Below are positions 48,443 through 58,468 of a stretch of 64,000 nucleotides of DNA, one piece after another. Under the pieces are notes generated by a model. It was not told where the DNA came from. It searched no databases and worked only from the letters and a program-made list of their open reading frames with translations. Made by a program: the position numbers and the translations under genes. This DNA is from Prochlorococcus sp. AG-347-L02. Lineage in GTDB: Bacteria; Cyanobacteriota; Cyanobacteriia; PCC-6307; Cyanobiaceae. Positions within the stretch are counted from its first letter, which is position 1. Every line of letters starts with the position of its first letter. The DNA lies in contig QCCL01000005.1 of assembly GCA_003281255.1 (NCBI GenBank), positions 1 through 64,000 of the forward strand. Reading direction: 5' to 3'.

Positions 48443-49009
48443 GTGAGTATTTTTGTTGGCAATTTGCCGTTCCGCGCAGAGCGTGAAGATGTTATGCAGT
48501 TGTTTGCCCCTTTTGGTGAGGTTGTAAATTGTTCTCTTCCTTTGGAGAGAGATACTGGCAGGAAAAGAGGTTTTGCATTTATTGAAATGGCAGATGAAGC
48601 AATTGAGTCAACAGCTATTGATGGTTTGCAAGGCACAGAACTTATGGGTAGACCATTAAGAATTAATAAAGCTGAGCCTAGAGGTTCTGGCGGATCTCGT
48701 AGAGGAGGAAGAGGCGGCTACGGAGGTGGCGGCGGTAATAATAGTGGCTACGGAGGTGGCGGCGGTAATAATGGTGGCTATGGAGGTGGCGGCTACGGCG
48801 GCGGTAATAATGGTGGCTACGGAGGTGGTGGCTACGGCGGCGGTAATAATGGATCTAGTAGTTCTAGTGCTAATAAATCATCTGGAGCAGAAGGTTGGGA
48901 AGATAGAAGTTATGGAAATTCTTCTGATAACTCTGAATATGAAAATGGTAGGAGCAGAAGAAAAAGGGGACTGTCCAATGAGAGTAATGCTTCAAACGAG
49001 ACAAATTAG
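48443..49009 (+). CDS. Glycine-rich RRM RNA-binding protein (Rbp family)
   Basis: Residues 1-80 are one RNA-recognition motif: RNP2 IFVGNLPF at the N-terminus and RNP1 RKRGFAFIEM near residue 45. Residues 90-140 are almost pure Gly/Tyr/Asn repeats (GGYGGGNNG), and the C-terminus is Arg/Lys/Ser-rich (RSRRKRGLSN). Cyanobacterial Rbp proteins of this design respond to cold and, in some species, help position mRNA at thylakoids. The GTG at 48443 is used. The codons of the Gly tract make it far richer in GC than its surroundings. Convergent with dus, overlap 4 bases. Confidence 0.93.
   Translation: MSIFVGNLPFRAEREDVMQLFAPFGEVVNCSLPLERDTGRKRGFAFIEMADEAIESTAIDGLQGTELMGRPLRINKAEPRGSGGSRRGGRGGYGGGGGNNSGYGGGGGNNGGYGGGGYGGGNNGGYGGGGYGGGNNGSSSSSANKSSGAEGWEDRSYGNSSDNSEYENGRSRRKRGLSNESNASNETN
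48716..48853 (+). repeat. GC-rich tandem repeats coding the Gly/Tyr/Asn tract
   Basis: Four units in frame: two of 30 bases (48716, 48746) and two of 39 bases (48776, 48815), all starting GGCTA and ending GGTAATAAT plus one codon. The 39-base type carries an additional GGCTAC insert. Near-identity at the DNA level suggests expansion by slippage or unequal exchange. Confidence 0.9.
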
Positions 49010-50010
49010 TAACCCATTTCTTCAAGCGCTTTCGTTAATTTAAATAGATATTCAATATTTAATTCTTTTTTTATAGATTTATTTGAAATTTGATTTCTCC
49101 AAACTTTAGCTTTGGGTATACTTTCAACTAAATTTATAAGATGTTTACAAATATCCCAAGATTTTCCTCCATTACTTAAATGCTCTTCTATGTATGGAAT
49201 TAAGGAAAATATAATATTTGAAGCAGATTTTGGTTTTTTATTAACTCCATAAATCTTTTGATCAATTTCAGACCACCTCAAGGGATGTTTGTAGATGGAC
49301 CGTCCAATCATGACCCCATCAAAATCATTCAATGCTTTTAATGATTCGTCGATATTTGTTAAACCCCCATTGATTTCTATTAATAATTCTGGATTTGATT
49401 TTTTCAATTTTTTTACTACATCATAATTTAGCGGAGGTATGGTCCTATTTTGTTTTGGATTTAAACCCTTTAATATGGCTTTCCTAGCATGAACTGTAAA
49501 TCTGTCAGCACCAGCTTTTGCGATAATTCGTACGAAATTATTCAAGTTAACGAAACTATCATCATTGTCGACACCGATTCTGTGTTTGATCGTAACCGGT
49601 AAGTTGCAATTATTTTTTAAGGATTCTATGCATTTTGCTACTTTGTTTGGGTCTTTCATAAGTGAAGCGCCAAAATTTCCAGAACAGACCCTTGGACTCG
49701 GACAACCAACATTAAAGTTTATTTCGTCATAACCCCAATCCTGGGCCATTTGGGCAGCCTCTTTAAGGATTTCAGGATTGTCTCCACCAAATTGAATCGA
49801 TATCGGGTGTTCTTCACTATTAAAATCTAAAAAATTTTCTTTTTTATTTGTATAAACTAAACTCTGAGCCACAATCATTTCTGTATACAAGAGCGCTTCA
49901 GAACTTATTTTTCTCATTATCATTCTGAAGTGCCTATCAGTACAATCCATCATTGGAGCAATACTTAATTTATGAATATTTTTAATAGAATTAGGCTGAA
50001 TGAAATTCAT
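49006..50010 (-). CDS. dusA: tRNA-dihydrouridine synthase, DusA type
   Basis: FMN enzyme reducing uridines in the tRNA D loop. The 334-residue protein starts with LSIAPMMDCTDRHFRMIMRK and has the active-site cysteine region NFNVGCPSPRVCSGNFGAS and HARKAILKGLNPKQNR, the latter typical of DusA. It faces msrB divergently with 22 bases between the starts. Confidence 0.93.
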   Translation of the reverse strand: MNFIQPNSIKNIHKLSIAPMMDCTDRHFRMIMRKISSEALLYTEMIVAQSLVYTNKKENFLDFNSEEHPISIQFGGDNPEILKEAAQMAQDWGYDEINFNVGCPSPRVCSGNFGASLMKDPNKVAKCIESLKNNCNLPVTIKHRIGVDNDDSFVNLNNFVRIIAKAGADRFTVHARKAILKGLNPKQNRTIPPLNYDVVKKLKKSNPELLIEINGGLTNIDESLKALNDFDGVMIGRSIYKHPLRWSEIDQKIYGVNKKPKSASNIIFSLIPYIEEHLSNGGKSWDICKHLINLVESIPKAKVWRNQISNKSIKKELNIEYLFKLTKALEEMGY

Positions 50011-50032
50011 TACTTTTTTGTGATTTAAATAT

Positions 50033-50527
50033 ATGAATCAATTTCTATCAAGAAGAACTTTTATTTTAATTCCTACTATGTCAATTTTAAAAATAATCTT
50101 TCAGCCTATGCAAGTATTGGCATCGTCACTTGCTTCTAAAGAAGAGTGGAATTTATCAAAAGATGAATGGAAATCTAGGTTAAGTCCAGAATCCTACTAT
50201 ATTTTGAGAGAGGAAGGCACTGAAAGAGCTTTCAGTAGCCAATTAAATAATGAGAAAAGAAAAGGAGTTTTTCACTGCGCAGGATGTGATTTGCCACTTT
50301 TTCTTTCAGACAAAAAGTATGATAGTGGTACAGGTTGGCCAAGTTTTTGGGATCCAATTGAAGGATCAGTTGCAACAAAGGTTGATTTCAAGTTAATTGT
50401 CCCAAGAACCGAATATCACTGTTCTAGATGCGGAGGTCATCAGGGACATGTCTTTAATGATGGGCCACTTCCTACAGGTAAAAGATACTGTAATAACGGC
50501 TTAGCATTGAGGTTCGTTCCTGAGTAA
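50033..50527 (+). CDS. msrB: Peptide methionine-R-sulfoxide reductase MsrB, exported
   Basis: Repairs methionine-R-sulfoxide. The catalytic domain (about residues 45-164) has two zinc CxxC pairs (HCAGCDLPLF, CSRCGGHQGHVF), GTGWPSF, and the nucleophile C153 in GKRYCNNGLALRF. The first 35 residues look like a twin-arginine signal: SRRTFIL, a hydrophobic stretch and an A-S-S-type cleavage site, so export to the periplasm or thylakoid lumen is likely. The gene is divergent from dus. Confidence 0.94.
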   Translation: MNQFLSRRTFILIPTMSILKIIFQPMQVLASSLASKEEWNLSKDEWKSRLSPESYYILREEGTERAFSSQLNNEKRKGVFHCAGCDLPLFLSDKKYDSGTGWPSFWDPIEGSVATKVDFKLIVPRTEYHCSRCGGHQGHVFNDGPLPTGKRYCNNGLALRFVPE

Positions 50528-50534
50528 AACTTTG

Positions 50535-50548
50535 TGCGGCCTTCCGCA
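50535..50548 (+). terminator. GC-rich hairpin after msrB
   Basis: TGCGG (50535-50539) pairs with CCGCA (50544-50548) around a 4-base loop, 8 bases after the msrB stop. The following ACTTGTTTT is a weak T tract. It is the only GC-rich stem of its kind in nearby intergenic DNA. Confidence 0.5.
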
Positions 50549-50602
50549 ACTTGTTTTGTGCATAACTTTATTGGAGAATAGTTTTATTAATTTTTCAGAA
50601 AA

Positions 50603-51322
50603 ATGATTGAAAATCAATCAGACAATATTGATATTAAAGAAAATGATGTTTCTAATCAGGATGATGCTCCTGAAGATACATCATCTAGCCAAAATTCACT
50701 AACCGAAAATGATGAATTATCCTCTCAAAAAACAGAAGAAATAAATACTGAAGAATTAAAAAATACTATTTCAAATAATGATGCAAGATTAGAACAATTA
50801 GAAAAAGAGCATGAAACATTAAAAAATCAATATGTAAGGATTTCAGCAGATTTTGATAATTTCAGGAAAAGGCAGTCTAGGGATCAGGACGACTTAAAAA
50901 TTCAGCTTGTTTCAAAGACTTTAACTGCAATACTTCCTATTGTTGATAATTTTGAGAGAGCAAGACAACAACTTAAACCAGAAAATGAAGAAGCTCAAGC
51001 TCTTCATAGAAGTTATCAAGGATTGTATAAACAATTGGTAGAAGTTTTAAAACAACAGGGAGTGTCACCTATGAGAGTTGTTGGACAGCAATTTGATCCA
51101 AATTTGCATGAAGCTGTATTAAGAGAACCTAGTGAAGAGTTTGAAGAAGATTTTATTATTGAAGAATTGCAGCGAGGATATCATTTAGAAGGTAAGGTTT
51201 TGAGACATGCATTGGTTAAGGTGTCTATGGGACCTGGTAAACAAAATTCACAACAGGAAGTAGAAAAGGATACAGTTGAAGGGGATATTGATTCAGAGGT
51301 AGATACTTCTGAAGATGTATAA
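50603..51322 (+). CDS. grpE: Nucleotide-exchange factor GrpE
   Basis: Co-chaperone that releases ADP from DnaK. The 239-residue protein has an acidic, disordered N-terminal 70 residues, the coiled-coil helix ([20 protein letters not shown]), NFRKRQSRD and C-terminal beta region [36 protein letters not shown]. It is coupled to dnaJ, 29 bases downstream; dnaK is 33 kb away. Confidence 0.96.
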   Translation: MIENQSDNIDIKENDVSNQDDAPEDTSSSQNSLTENDELSSQKTEEINTEELKNTISNNDARLEQLEKEHETLKNQYVRISADFDNFRKRQSRDQDDLKIQLVSKTLTAILPIVDNFERARQQLKPENEEAQALHRSYQGLYKQLVEVLKQQGVSPMRVVGQQFDPNLHEAVLREPSEEFEEDFIIEELQRGYHLEGKVLRHALVKVSMGPGKQNSQQEVEKDTVEGDIDSEVDTSEDV

Positions 51323-51351
51323 ATTTCAAATTCTTATTTGAGCATTATCTA

Positions 51352-52476
51352 ATGGCTGATTTTTACCAAATACTTGGAGTTTCAAGAGATGCTGATGCGG
51401 ATACCTTAAAAAGGGCTTATAGAAAATTAGCAAGACAATATCATCCTGATGTAAATAAAGAACCAGGTGCTGAAGATAAATTTAAAGAAATTGGTAAGGC
51501 ATATGAAGCATTAGCTGATCCCGAAACAAGAGCTAGATACGATCAGTTTGGAGAGGCCGGCCTTGGAGGTGCTGCTGGAATGCCTGATATGGGGGATATG
51601 GGTGGCTTTGCAGATTTATTTGAAACCTTTTTTAATGGCTTTGGAGGACAAACTCCACAGGGCGGAAGAACTCAAAGAAGAGGTCCTCAACAAGGTGATG
51701 ATCTTAGATATGACCTTAATGTTGATTTTAAAGATGCAATATTTGGCCAACAAAAAGAAATTACAATTCCTCATCTTGAGACATGTGAAGTCTGTAGGGG
51801 AATAGGCGCTAAACCAGGAACCGGACCAAAAACTTGCTCAACTTGTGGAGGAAGTGGACAAGTTAGAAGAGCTACAAGAACACCATTTGGTAATTTCACA
51901 CAAGTAGCTGAATGTCCTTCATGTAATGGAACTGGCCAAATAATCTCAGATCCATGTACAAGTTGTGGAGGTAATGGGGTAAAGCAAGTCAGAAAAAAAT
52001 TAAGAATTAATATCCCTGCGGGAGTAGATACTGGTACTAAATTAAGAGTTTCTGGAGAGGGAAATGTTGGTTTGAAAGGTGGTCCACCTGGAGATCTTTA
52101 TGTTTTTATCAAGGTCAAGAAGGATTTAAAATTAAATAGAGATGGTGTGACTATTTTCTCAGAAATATATGTGAGTTATTTACAGGCTATTTTAGGCGAC
52201 ACTGTAAAAATCACTACAGTTGATGGAGATGTTAATTTAAAAATTCCTAGTGGTACCCAGCCAAATACAACTCTTTCACTTGAGAATAAAGGGGTACCTA
52301 GACTTGGTAATCCTGTTGCGAGAGGAAATCATGAAGTTTTAGTAAAAGTAAAATTACCAACTCGTATAACTGACGAAGAACGAAAGCTTTTAGAGGGTTT
52401 AGCTTCTCAATATTCAGATAAAAATATTAATTCTAGTAGTGGACTGTTTAGTAAATTATTTGGTAAAGAATCCTAA
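51352..52476 (+). CDS. dnaJ: Chaperone protein DnaJ
   Basis: Type I Hsp40, 374 residues. J domain with HPD in [10 protein letters not shown] (about residue 33), Gly/Phe-rich linker (about 70-115), four CxxCxGxG zinc repeats ([32 protein letters not shown]), then the substrate-binding domain. The stop overlaps the TusA-like ATG by one base. Confidence 0.97.
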   Translation: MADFYQILGVSRDADADTLKRAYRKLARQYHPDVNKEPGAEDKFKEIGKAYEALADPETRARYDQFGEAGLGGAAGMPDMGDMGGFADLFETFFNGFGGQTPQGGRTQRRGPQQGDDLRYDLNVDFKDAIFGQQKEITIPHLETCEVCRGIGAKPGTGPKTCSTCGGSGQVRRATRTPFGNFTQVAECPSCNGTGQIISDPCTSCGGNGVKQVRKKLRINIPAGVDTGTKLRVSGEGNVGLKGGPPGDLYVFIKVKKDLKLNRDGVTIFSEIYVSYLQAILGDTVKITTVDGDVNLKIPSGTQPNTTLSLENKGVPRLGNPVARGNHEVLVKVKLPTRITDEERKLLEGLASQYSDKNINSSSGLFSKLFGKES

Positions 52477-52706
52477 TGACTTCCTTAAAGCATTTGGATC
52501 TTAAATCTGTTCCATGTCCTTTAAATGTTGTCAAAATTAAATTGGCTTTAGAGAAGTTATCTAAAAATGAACACCTTATTGTTGAACTAGATAAAGGTGA
52601 ACCAGAAGAAATGGTATTAAACAATTTAAAAGAGATGGGATGTTTGTTTAAACAAATCAAAGAAAATGAAAAATTTATAAAAATAAAAATATTGAATGAA
52701 AACTAA
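52476..52706 (+). CDS. TusA/SirA-like sulfur-carrier protein
   Basis: A 76-residue protein. HLDLKSVPCPLNVVKIKLAL matches the TusA family signature, with the conserved cysteine-proline pair as the persulfide carrier. Family members pass sulfur for tRNA thiolation, molybdopterin or Fe-S pathways; the role here is not settled. It overlaps dnaJ by 1 base and rsgA by 11, implying co-translation with ribosome-maturation and chaperone genes. Confidence 0.88.
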   Translation: MTSLKHLDLKSVPCPLNVVKIKLALEKLSKNEHLIVELDKGEPEEMVLNNLKEMGCLFKQIKENEKFIKIKILNEN

Positions 52707-53613
52707 TAGTAAATATTTAGGTTTAGTTACGAAAAAATTTAATGATTTTTTTTTAGTTGATTTAAAAAATCAACAAAACTCTGATAATAGTCAGAAATTT
52801 TTATGTAAGGTTAAGAAGTCTATAAATTTCAAGGATCAATTAATTTATGTTGGAGATGAAGTAGCGATTGAAAAAATTGACTTTAAAAGTAAACGCGCAG
52901 TAATAACAAATCTAAAAAAAAGAAAAAATCTTTTAATTAGGCCCTCAGTTGCAAATATTTCTAACATATATGTTACTTTTTCCGTTGAAGAACCAGAGTT
53001 AAATTTACCTCAAGTTAATAGGTTTTTGATATCAGCAGAATCAATGGGAGTTGAAGTCTCATTAGTTTTGACTAAGTGTGATTTAATTTCGGATACAAGA
53101 AGATCTTTATTAATTGATAAATTTGAGAAATGGGGTTACCAAGTAATAACTTTAAATTTACAGAAATCTGTTTGCTTTAAAAATTTATTAGCCGAGTTAA
53201 AGCAAAATGAATGTTCAATTTTTATGGGTCCATCCGGAGTTGGCAAAACTACTTTGCTTAATATGATTATTCCAGGTCTTCAAAATAGTACTGCTCCAGT
53301 TTCCAATAAAATTAAGAGAGGAAAAAATACTACTCGAAATGTTGAGTTATTTTCTATGTCGAATCAAAGTTACATTGTGGATACTCCTGGTTTTAATATG
53401 CAACCTCTAGAGGTTGATATTAAGTTATTACCAAATCTTTATTCAGAAATCTATAAACAGGTAATCGAAGAAGGAATTAAGTGTAAATTCCGTAATTGCT
53501 TACATTTAAACGATGAGGGATGTAATTTAAATAAATCCTTCGAAAGATATTCTTTTTATAAAGAAATGATTGAGTCCTCTAAGAGTCACTATTATCAAAA
53601 CCAGGAAGATTAA
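52696..53613 (+). CDS. rsgA: Small-subunit ribosome maturation GTPase RsgA
   Basis: Circularly permuted GTPase in late 30S assembly. The 305-residue protein has an OB fold at the N-terminus, G4 LTKCDL preceding the P loop [13 protein letters not shown]3 VDTPGF and the C-terminal zinc module [14 protein letters not shown]. Order of motifs G4-G1-G3 confirms the permutation. The stop region overlaps the ybaB gene by 35 bases. Confidence 0.95.
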   Translation: MKTNSKYLGLVTKKFNDFFLVDLKNQQNSDNSQKFLCKVKKSINFKDQLIYVGDEVAIEKIDFKSKRAVITNLKKRKNLLIRPSVANISNIYVTFSVEEPELNLPQVNRFLISAESMGVEVSLVLTKCDLISDTRRSLLIDKFEKWGYQVITLNLQKSVCFKNLLAELKQNECSIFMGPSGVGKTTLLNMIIPGLQNSTAPVSNKIKRGKNTTRNVELFSMSNQSYIVDTPGFNMQPLEVDIKLLPNLYSEIYKQVIEEGIKCKFRNCLHLNDEGCNLNKSFERYSFYKEMIESSKSHYYQNQED

Positions 53614-53929
53614 GATTCAACCCACCAGTCAAATCATTCATCCTTTCTTTCATTGTTGTAGTTGATAATTCATGAGCTTTTTGAATAGCTTGTAAAATAT
53701 TTTGCTCTATTTGTTCTTTATTTGCATTTAAGATATTTTCTTGTACTTCTACTTTTAAAGGAAGTTGGTTTCCACTTATCCAAACTTTTATCATTTCATC
53801 ATCACTTTTGCCTTCAATCTCCATATTTTCAAGTTCATCTTGTAATTTTTGAGCATCTTGCTGAATTTGTTTAGCTTTTTTAAAAGCTTCTGTAAGTTGT
53901 CCAAAGTTAGGAAGTCCAAAACCCGCCAT
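53579..53929 (-). CDS. YbaB/EbfC nucleoid-associated protein
   Basis: A 116-residue DNA-binding homodimer family member: FPNFGQL-like Gly/Phe/Met N-terminus ([15 protein letters not shown]), helix [20 protein letters not shown], and [10 protein letters not shown] near the C-terminus. The 3' end overlaps rsgA. It lies at the 3' side of murB-murC on the same strand. Confidence 0.92.
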   Translation of the reverse strand: MAGFGLPNFGQLTEAFKKAKQIQQDAQKLQDELENMEIEGKSDDEMIKVWISGNQLPLKVEVQENILNANKEQIEQNILQAIQKAHELSTTTMKERMNDLTGGLNLNLPGFDNSDS

Positions 53930-53946
53930 TTTGTAAAAACGTTTCT

Positions 53947-54840
53947 TTAGTTAGGATAGTCAAAACCAATCATTCTTACTTCCGGTTGCAAATAAATCCC
54001 TTTGTTTTGTTGTACTTTTTGTTGAATTACTGTTATTAATTCATAAATATCTTTTGAACTTGCTGAAGAAGTGTTAATTATAAAATTTGAATGCATTGTA
54101 GAAATTTCAGCACCGCCAATTTTAAATCCCTTTAAACCCAAATCATCAATTAATTTTGCTGCATAATTGTTTTCAGGATTTTTAAAAACGCTACCAAAAC
54201 TTGGTTGATGATATGGCTGTGTTTCTGTTTTTAATTTAAGGTTATTTTTGGTTGTTTGAATTAATTGTTCTAGATTTCCATAAGGTTCAAAATGTAATCT
54301 TGCACAAATAATTGTTAAATCATTTCTTTGAAAAGAGCTGGATCTATATTCAAAATTGATATCTTTTTTTTCAATTTCAAGTTTTTCATGAGTTTTATTA
54401 TTTATAACTTTTACGGAAATAAGATTTTTTGCTAACGATAAATTACCTGTGCCAGCATTCATATAAATTGCTCCTCCTAATGTGCCTGGAATTCCGACAG
54501 CCCATTCCCCTCCTTGTAATCCATTTTTAGCAAGAGAATTAGATAATGTCGGGAGCATTACACCTGCTTCCGCCTCAACAATTCCTGAATATGGATCTAT
54601 CTTTAGTGATTTCAATTTTTTTGTACAAACAACTAAGCCTTTTATGAAAATATTATTTATTAAAAGATTTGAACCTGCGCCAATTATTTGACATCTTTCT
54701 TTGTTTAAATTAGCCCATTTTATTAGATATGAAAGTTCTTCAATGCTTCTTGGCTCAGCAAAATATTCAGCTACTCCTCCCACTTTTATAGTTGTATAAC
54801 TACTCAAATCACAGTTTGCAGAAAAAATTTTTTTATTCAT
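53947..54840 (-). CDS. murB: UDP-N-acetylenolpyruvoylglucosamine reductase
   Basis: FAD enzyme reducing UDP-GlcNAc-enolpyruvate to UDP-MurNAc. The 297-residue protein has [63 protein letters not shown] and HSNFIIN. murC lies upstream, 11 bases away. Confidence 0.95.
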   Translation of the reverse strand: MNKKIFSANCDLSSYTTIKVGGVAEYFAEPRSIEELSYLIKWANLNKERCQIIGAGSNLLINNIFIKGLVVCTKKLKSLKIDPYSGIVEAEAGVMLPTLSNSLAKNGLQGGEWAVGIPGTLGGAIYMNAGTGNLSLAKNLISVKVINNKTHEKLEIEKKDINFEYRSSSFQRNDLTIICARLHFEPYGNLEQLIQTTKNNLKLKTETQPYHQPSFGSVFKNPENNYAAKLIDDLGLKGFKIGGAEISTMHSNFIINTSSASSKDIYELITVIQQKVQQNKGIYLQPEVRMIGFDYPN

Positions 54841-54851
54841 AAATTAATTAT

Positions 54852-56264
54852 CTATTTTAATTGTTTTTTATTTAAAATTGACCAGAAATTATGACAATCA
54901 CCAGCTCCCATATTCAAAATTAAATCCCCTTTTTGAGTTAATTCATAAAAATTCTGTTTAACTTCATAATAATTATTTATGTAACTAACATTTTTATTTT
55001 TTTTATAAATAAGATCAGTGATAATTTTCGAAGTGATTTTATCTTCATTACCTTCTCCTGCACCATAAATACTGGTTACATAAATAACATCTGCTTTTGA
55101 TAATTCTTCAGCGAATTCTTTAGTAAATTGCTTCACTCGAGAGTATCTATGAGGTTGAAATATGGCTATTAATCTACTTTTTTGACATTCATTATTACGT
55201 TTTTGCTTAATAAATAATCTTCCTAATTTAATCGTCTCTTTTATTTCATTTGGATGATGTGCATAATCATCGTATAAGCTTCTTCCATCTATTGTGCCTC
55301 TGAATTCAAATCTTTTTTTTGGAAGTTTCAGATATTTTATATTTTTCTTAATTTCTTTAAAATCTACACCTATCATTCTTGAAGCTGCTAATGCGGCGGT
55401 GATATTAGACAGATTGTGTAAACCGGGAATTGGAATATTTAAATTACTAATAAAATTTCCATTTTCATAATATTTCCCAACTGTGTATTTTGAATTAATT
55501 TCAGTCGGGATTATTGCATAAGAAACGTTTTTAGCTGTAGTGTTTGACCATTTACAATTAGAATAAAAATTATTTCTTGAGGTTTCACAATCAAAATTAA
55601 GTAATAATTTTTTAGAGTTTGTAGCGAAACTTTTGAAAGAAGATATGACTTCACTTAAATTAGAAAAGTGATCGCAATGGTCAAAATCAATGTTATTGAT
55701 TATTCCAATATCAGATTTATATTTGTTAATAGTCCCATCAGATTCATCAACTTCAGCTACTAAGTATTTTGTATTTGCTAAGTGACAATTAGAGTTGTAG
55801 ATAGGAATTATTCCTCCAGTTATTGAAGAAGAATTATGTGTACATAACTCAAGTATCGTAGAAAGAAATGTACTGGTTGATGTTTTCCCGTGGCTCCCTG
55901 CTACCGCCAATGTAGTGTAGGTGTCCATTAGCATTGCAAGTATTTCTGAACGATGTTTTATCGATAAATTTTTTTCTCTACAGTATGAAAATTCTTCATT
56001 TTCTGGCTTGATCGCGGAACTTACAACAAAATTAATCAATTTGTTGCTGAATTTTGAAATAATAAATTCAATATTTTGTCGAACTTGAGAATTAAAAATT
56101 ACTGCACCTAATTTCTCTAATTTATTAGTTTCATCGTTTTTAACTAAATCTGATCCTGAGACTGAATAACCTTTTTTAAGTAAACCAATTGCTAATGCTG
56201 ACATCCCAATACCTCCAATCCCAATAAAATGAAAATGAGTTTTCAATAGTAATTCTTTATCCAA
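54852..56264 (-). CDS. murC: UDP-N-acetylmuramate-L-alanine ligase
   Basis: Adds the first peptide residue (L-alanine) to UDP-MurNAc. The 470 residues begin HFIGIGGIGMSALAIGLLKKG (Rossmann-like), and continue with the P loop AVAGSHGKTSTSTFLS, AEVDESDGTI, the conserved DDYAHHPNEI and FQPHRYSR. murB is the co-directional downstream neighbour. It is divergent from gap2 over 194 bases. Confidence 0.96.
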   Translation of the reverse strand: MDKELLLKTHFHFIGIGGIGMSALAIGLLKKGYSVSGSDLVKNDETNKLEKLGAVIFNSQVRQNIEFIISKFSNKLINFVVSSAIKPENEEFSYCREKNLSIKHRSEILAMLMDTYTTLAVAGSHGKTSTSTFLSTILELCTHNSSSITGGIIPIYNSNCHLANTKYLVAEVDESDGTINKYKSDIGIINNIDFDHCDHFSNLSEVISSFKSFATNSKKLLLNFDCETSRNNFYSNCKWSNTTAKNVSYAIIPTEINSKYTVGKYYENGNFISNLNIPIPGLHNLSNITAALAASRMIGVDFKEIKKNIKYLKLPKKRFEFRGTIDGRSLYDDYAHHPNEIKETIKLGRLFIKQKRNNECQKSRLIAIFQPHRYSRVKQFTKEFAEELSKADVIYVTSIYGAGEGNEDKITSKIITDLIYKKNKNVSYINNYYEVKQNFYELTQKGDLILNMGAGDCHNFWSILNKKQLK

Positions 56265-56416
56265 TGTTTATCTTTTACTTAAATCAAAATAACTTCTTGG
56301 TAAAATTTTGCTATTTTTTCTTAAAAAAAAATGTTATTTTTTTCTTGAATTAATACAAAACTAGACTTATTTGCTTAATAAATCAAAAAAAACTTACTTT
56401 ATTGCACAAAATTCAG

Positions 56417-56422
56417 TATGAT
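56417..56422 (+). promoter_or_regulatory. Candidate -10 element of gap2
   Basis: TATGAT matches 5 of 6 of the sigma-70 -10 consensus, 37 bases before the gap2 ATG. The 17-base position upstream (TTACTT, 56394) is a poor -35. No NtcA-type GTAN8TAC was noticed in this gap. Confidence 0.35.
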
Positions 56423-56458
56423 CAGCAACTTAGGTTAATCATTTAGAAATTATTAGTT

Positions 56459-57481
56459 ATGACTTTGCGTGTTGCAATTAACGGCTTTGGCAGAATTGGT
56501 CGAAACTTTATGCGTTGTTGGCTTAGTAGAGGGGCTTACACCAATATTGAAGTAGTTGGAATTAACGTTACCTCAGACCCTAAGACAAATGCTCATCTAT
56601 TAAAGTATGACTCAGTTCTTGGCCAACTTGATGGTGTTGATATTCAATATACCGATGATACTTTTGTAATTAATAACAAAACAATTAAGTGTTTCTCTGA
56701 TAGAAATCCATTGAATCTCCCTTGGAAAGACTGGGGTGTTGATTTGGTTATTGAATCTACGGGAGTTTTTAATACAGACGTAGGTGCAAGTAAGCACTTA
56801 GAGGTAGGAGCTAAAAAAGTTATCCTAACTGCTCCTGGTAAAGGCGATGGCGTTGGTACTTTTGTAGTTGGAGTTAATGCTGACACATATAAACACAAAG
56901 ATTATGATATTTTGAGTAATGCTAGTTGTACAACCAACTGTTTAGCTCCAGTAGTGAAAGTTTTAGACCAAACTTTTGGGATTAACAAAGGTTTGATGAC
57001 TACAATTCATAGCTATACAGGGGATCAAAGAATTTTAGATAATAGTCATAGAGACCTAAGAAGGGCTAGAGCCGCTGCTACAAACATCGTTCCTACTTCT
57101 ACAGGAGCTGCAAAAGCAGTAGCACTTGTATACCCAGAAATGAAAGGCAAATTAACGGGAATTGCGATGAGAGTGCCAACTCCTAACGTTTCAGCAGTAG
57201 ATTTCGTTTTTGAATCTTCTAAATCTGTCACAACTGAAGAAGTCAATAATGCTCTCAAGGAAGCATCTCTAAGCTCGATGAAAGGCATTATTAAGTACGG
57301 AGACGAACCATTAGTGTCAAGCGATTATGCAGGTACTAATGAATCATCAATTGTAGATAGCGATCTTACTATGTGTATCGGAGATAATCTTGTAAAGGTC
57401 CTTGCATGGTATGACAATGAGTGGGGTTATAGTCAGAGAGTTGTAGATTTAGCAGAGATTGTTGCGAAAAATTGGGAATAA
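56459..57481 (+). CDS. gap2: Glyceraldehyde-3-phosphate dehydrogenase, Gap2 type
   Basis: Calvin-cycle enzyme reducing 1,3-bisphosphoglycerate, 340 residues. [14 protein letters not shown] binds the cofactor; the catalytic cysteine is C157 in [32 protein letters not shown] and SSKS C-terminal features fit the plastid-like GapA/Gap2 lineage. It is convergent with thiL; the stops touch. Confidence 0.96.
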   Translation: MTLRVAINGFGRIGRNFMRCWLSRGAYTNIEVVGINVTSDPKTNAHLLKYDSVLGQLDGVDIQYTDDTFVINNKTIKCFSDRNPLNLPWKDWGVDLVIESTGVFNTDVGASKHLEVGAKKVILTAPGKGDGVGTFVVGVNADTYKHKDYDILSNASCTTNCLAPVVKVLDQTFGINKGLMTTIHSYTGDQRILDNSHRDLRRARAAATNIVPTSTGAAKAVALVYPEMKGKLTGIAMRVPTPNVSAVDFVFESSKSVTTEEVNNALKEASLSSMKGIIKYGDEPLVSSDYAGTNESSIVDSDLTMCIGDNLVKVLAWYDNEWGYSQRVVDLAEIVAKNWE

Positions 57482-58468
57482 TTAAAAGTGTTTGAAAGGT
57501 TTCTTATTAAATAATTTGTTTTTATTATTATCTTTAAATTCTATTGATGGTTCACCATCAGTAAAAAACCCGATTTCGTTAATATTTTTATCAAGTTTAG
57601 TTAAATTATTGGCCCATTTTTTTGGCAATGAGAAAACCAATTCATAATCTTCACCTCCAAAAAAATAATATTCGTCCCATTTATCTCCCTTAGGCCAATC
57701 CTCATCTTTAGGTATTTTTTGATAATTTATGATCGCTTTACAGTTGCTAGCTATTGCTAAATCTTGTAGGGCTTGAAAAAGACCATCACTGCTATCAGTG
57801 CATCCAATTCTTCTTATTTTTTTATTGGAGCGAGTTTTGAGGAGATTATTTTGAAAATTTGGGTAAACTCTAGGGCGACAAAAATGTTCAATGGACTTAA
57901 TGATTAGTCTTTCATTAAGAGAAAATTCTTTATCGAAATTAATTTTATTTTGTATCAAAAATCCCAGTTTGCTAAGACCATGAATTCCTGTAGTTAAGAT
58001 TGTATCTCCTGGTTTACACGCATTTCTTCGTAATTTAAGTTCACCTTGAATTCCAAAGGCCGTAATTGAAATGATTTTTTCATTCCCCTTTGAGCAATCT
58101 CCCCCTAGAATCATTCCGCCATATTTTTTTAATGCTTTATTTATCCCTTTGTATAATTCTTCAATCCAAATCCATTCAGTGCTAGCAGGAAGAACTAGGC
58201 TTATTGTAATACCTACAGTTTTCTTGCTTCCACTAGATAATAAGTCAGATATGTTGCTAACAACTGCTTTCCACCCAAGGTCTTGAGGACAAATAGTAGC
58301 GTCATTGAAATGAACATTTTCAACTAAAGAATCAGTATTAATAAGTAAATTTTCATTTTTAGTTTTGATAAAAGCGCAATCATCTGAAACTTGATTTTTA
58401 GGCATAAATTTTCCTAGCCTATTTATTAATTCTTTTTCCCCAATATCTTCTAATAGTTCTTTATGCAT
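57482..58468 (-). CDS. thiL: Thiamine-monophosphate kinase
   Basis: Phosphorylates thiamine monophosphate to the active diphosphate. The 328-residue protein is of the AIR-synthase-like fold: DDCAFIKTKNENLLINTDS, NISDLLSSGSKK, GGDCSKG, CTDSSDGLFQALQDLA and FFGGEDYELVFS. The start overlaps the PPIase stop by 8 bases on the same strand. Confidence 0.94.
   Translation of the reverse strand: MHKELLEDIGEKELINRLGKFMPKNQVSDDCAFIKTKNENLLINTDSLVENVHFNDATICPQDLGWKAVVSNISDLLSSGSKKTVGITISLVLPASTEWIWIEELYKGINKALKKYGGMILGGDCSKGNEKIISITAFGIQGELKLRRNACKPGDTILTTGIHGLSKLGFLIQNKINFDKEFSLNERLIIKSIEHFCRPRVYPNFQNNLLKTRSNKKIRRIGCTDSSDGLFQALQDLAIASNCKAIINYQKIPKDEDWPKGDKWDEYYFFGGEDYELVFSLPKKWANNLTKLDKNINEIGFFTDGEPSIEFKDNNKNKLFNKKPFKHF

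Noticed and set aside
48716-48853. Rbp repeats as a CRISPR or mobile repeat
   Set aside because: They encode Gly/Tyr/Asn units in frame and have no unique spacers or inverted ends.
48726-49043. 105-residue open frame in another frame of rbp
   Set aside because: The Ala/Val/Met repeats are simply the shifted reading of the Gly repeat tract; the RRM frame is the real one.
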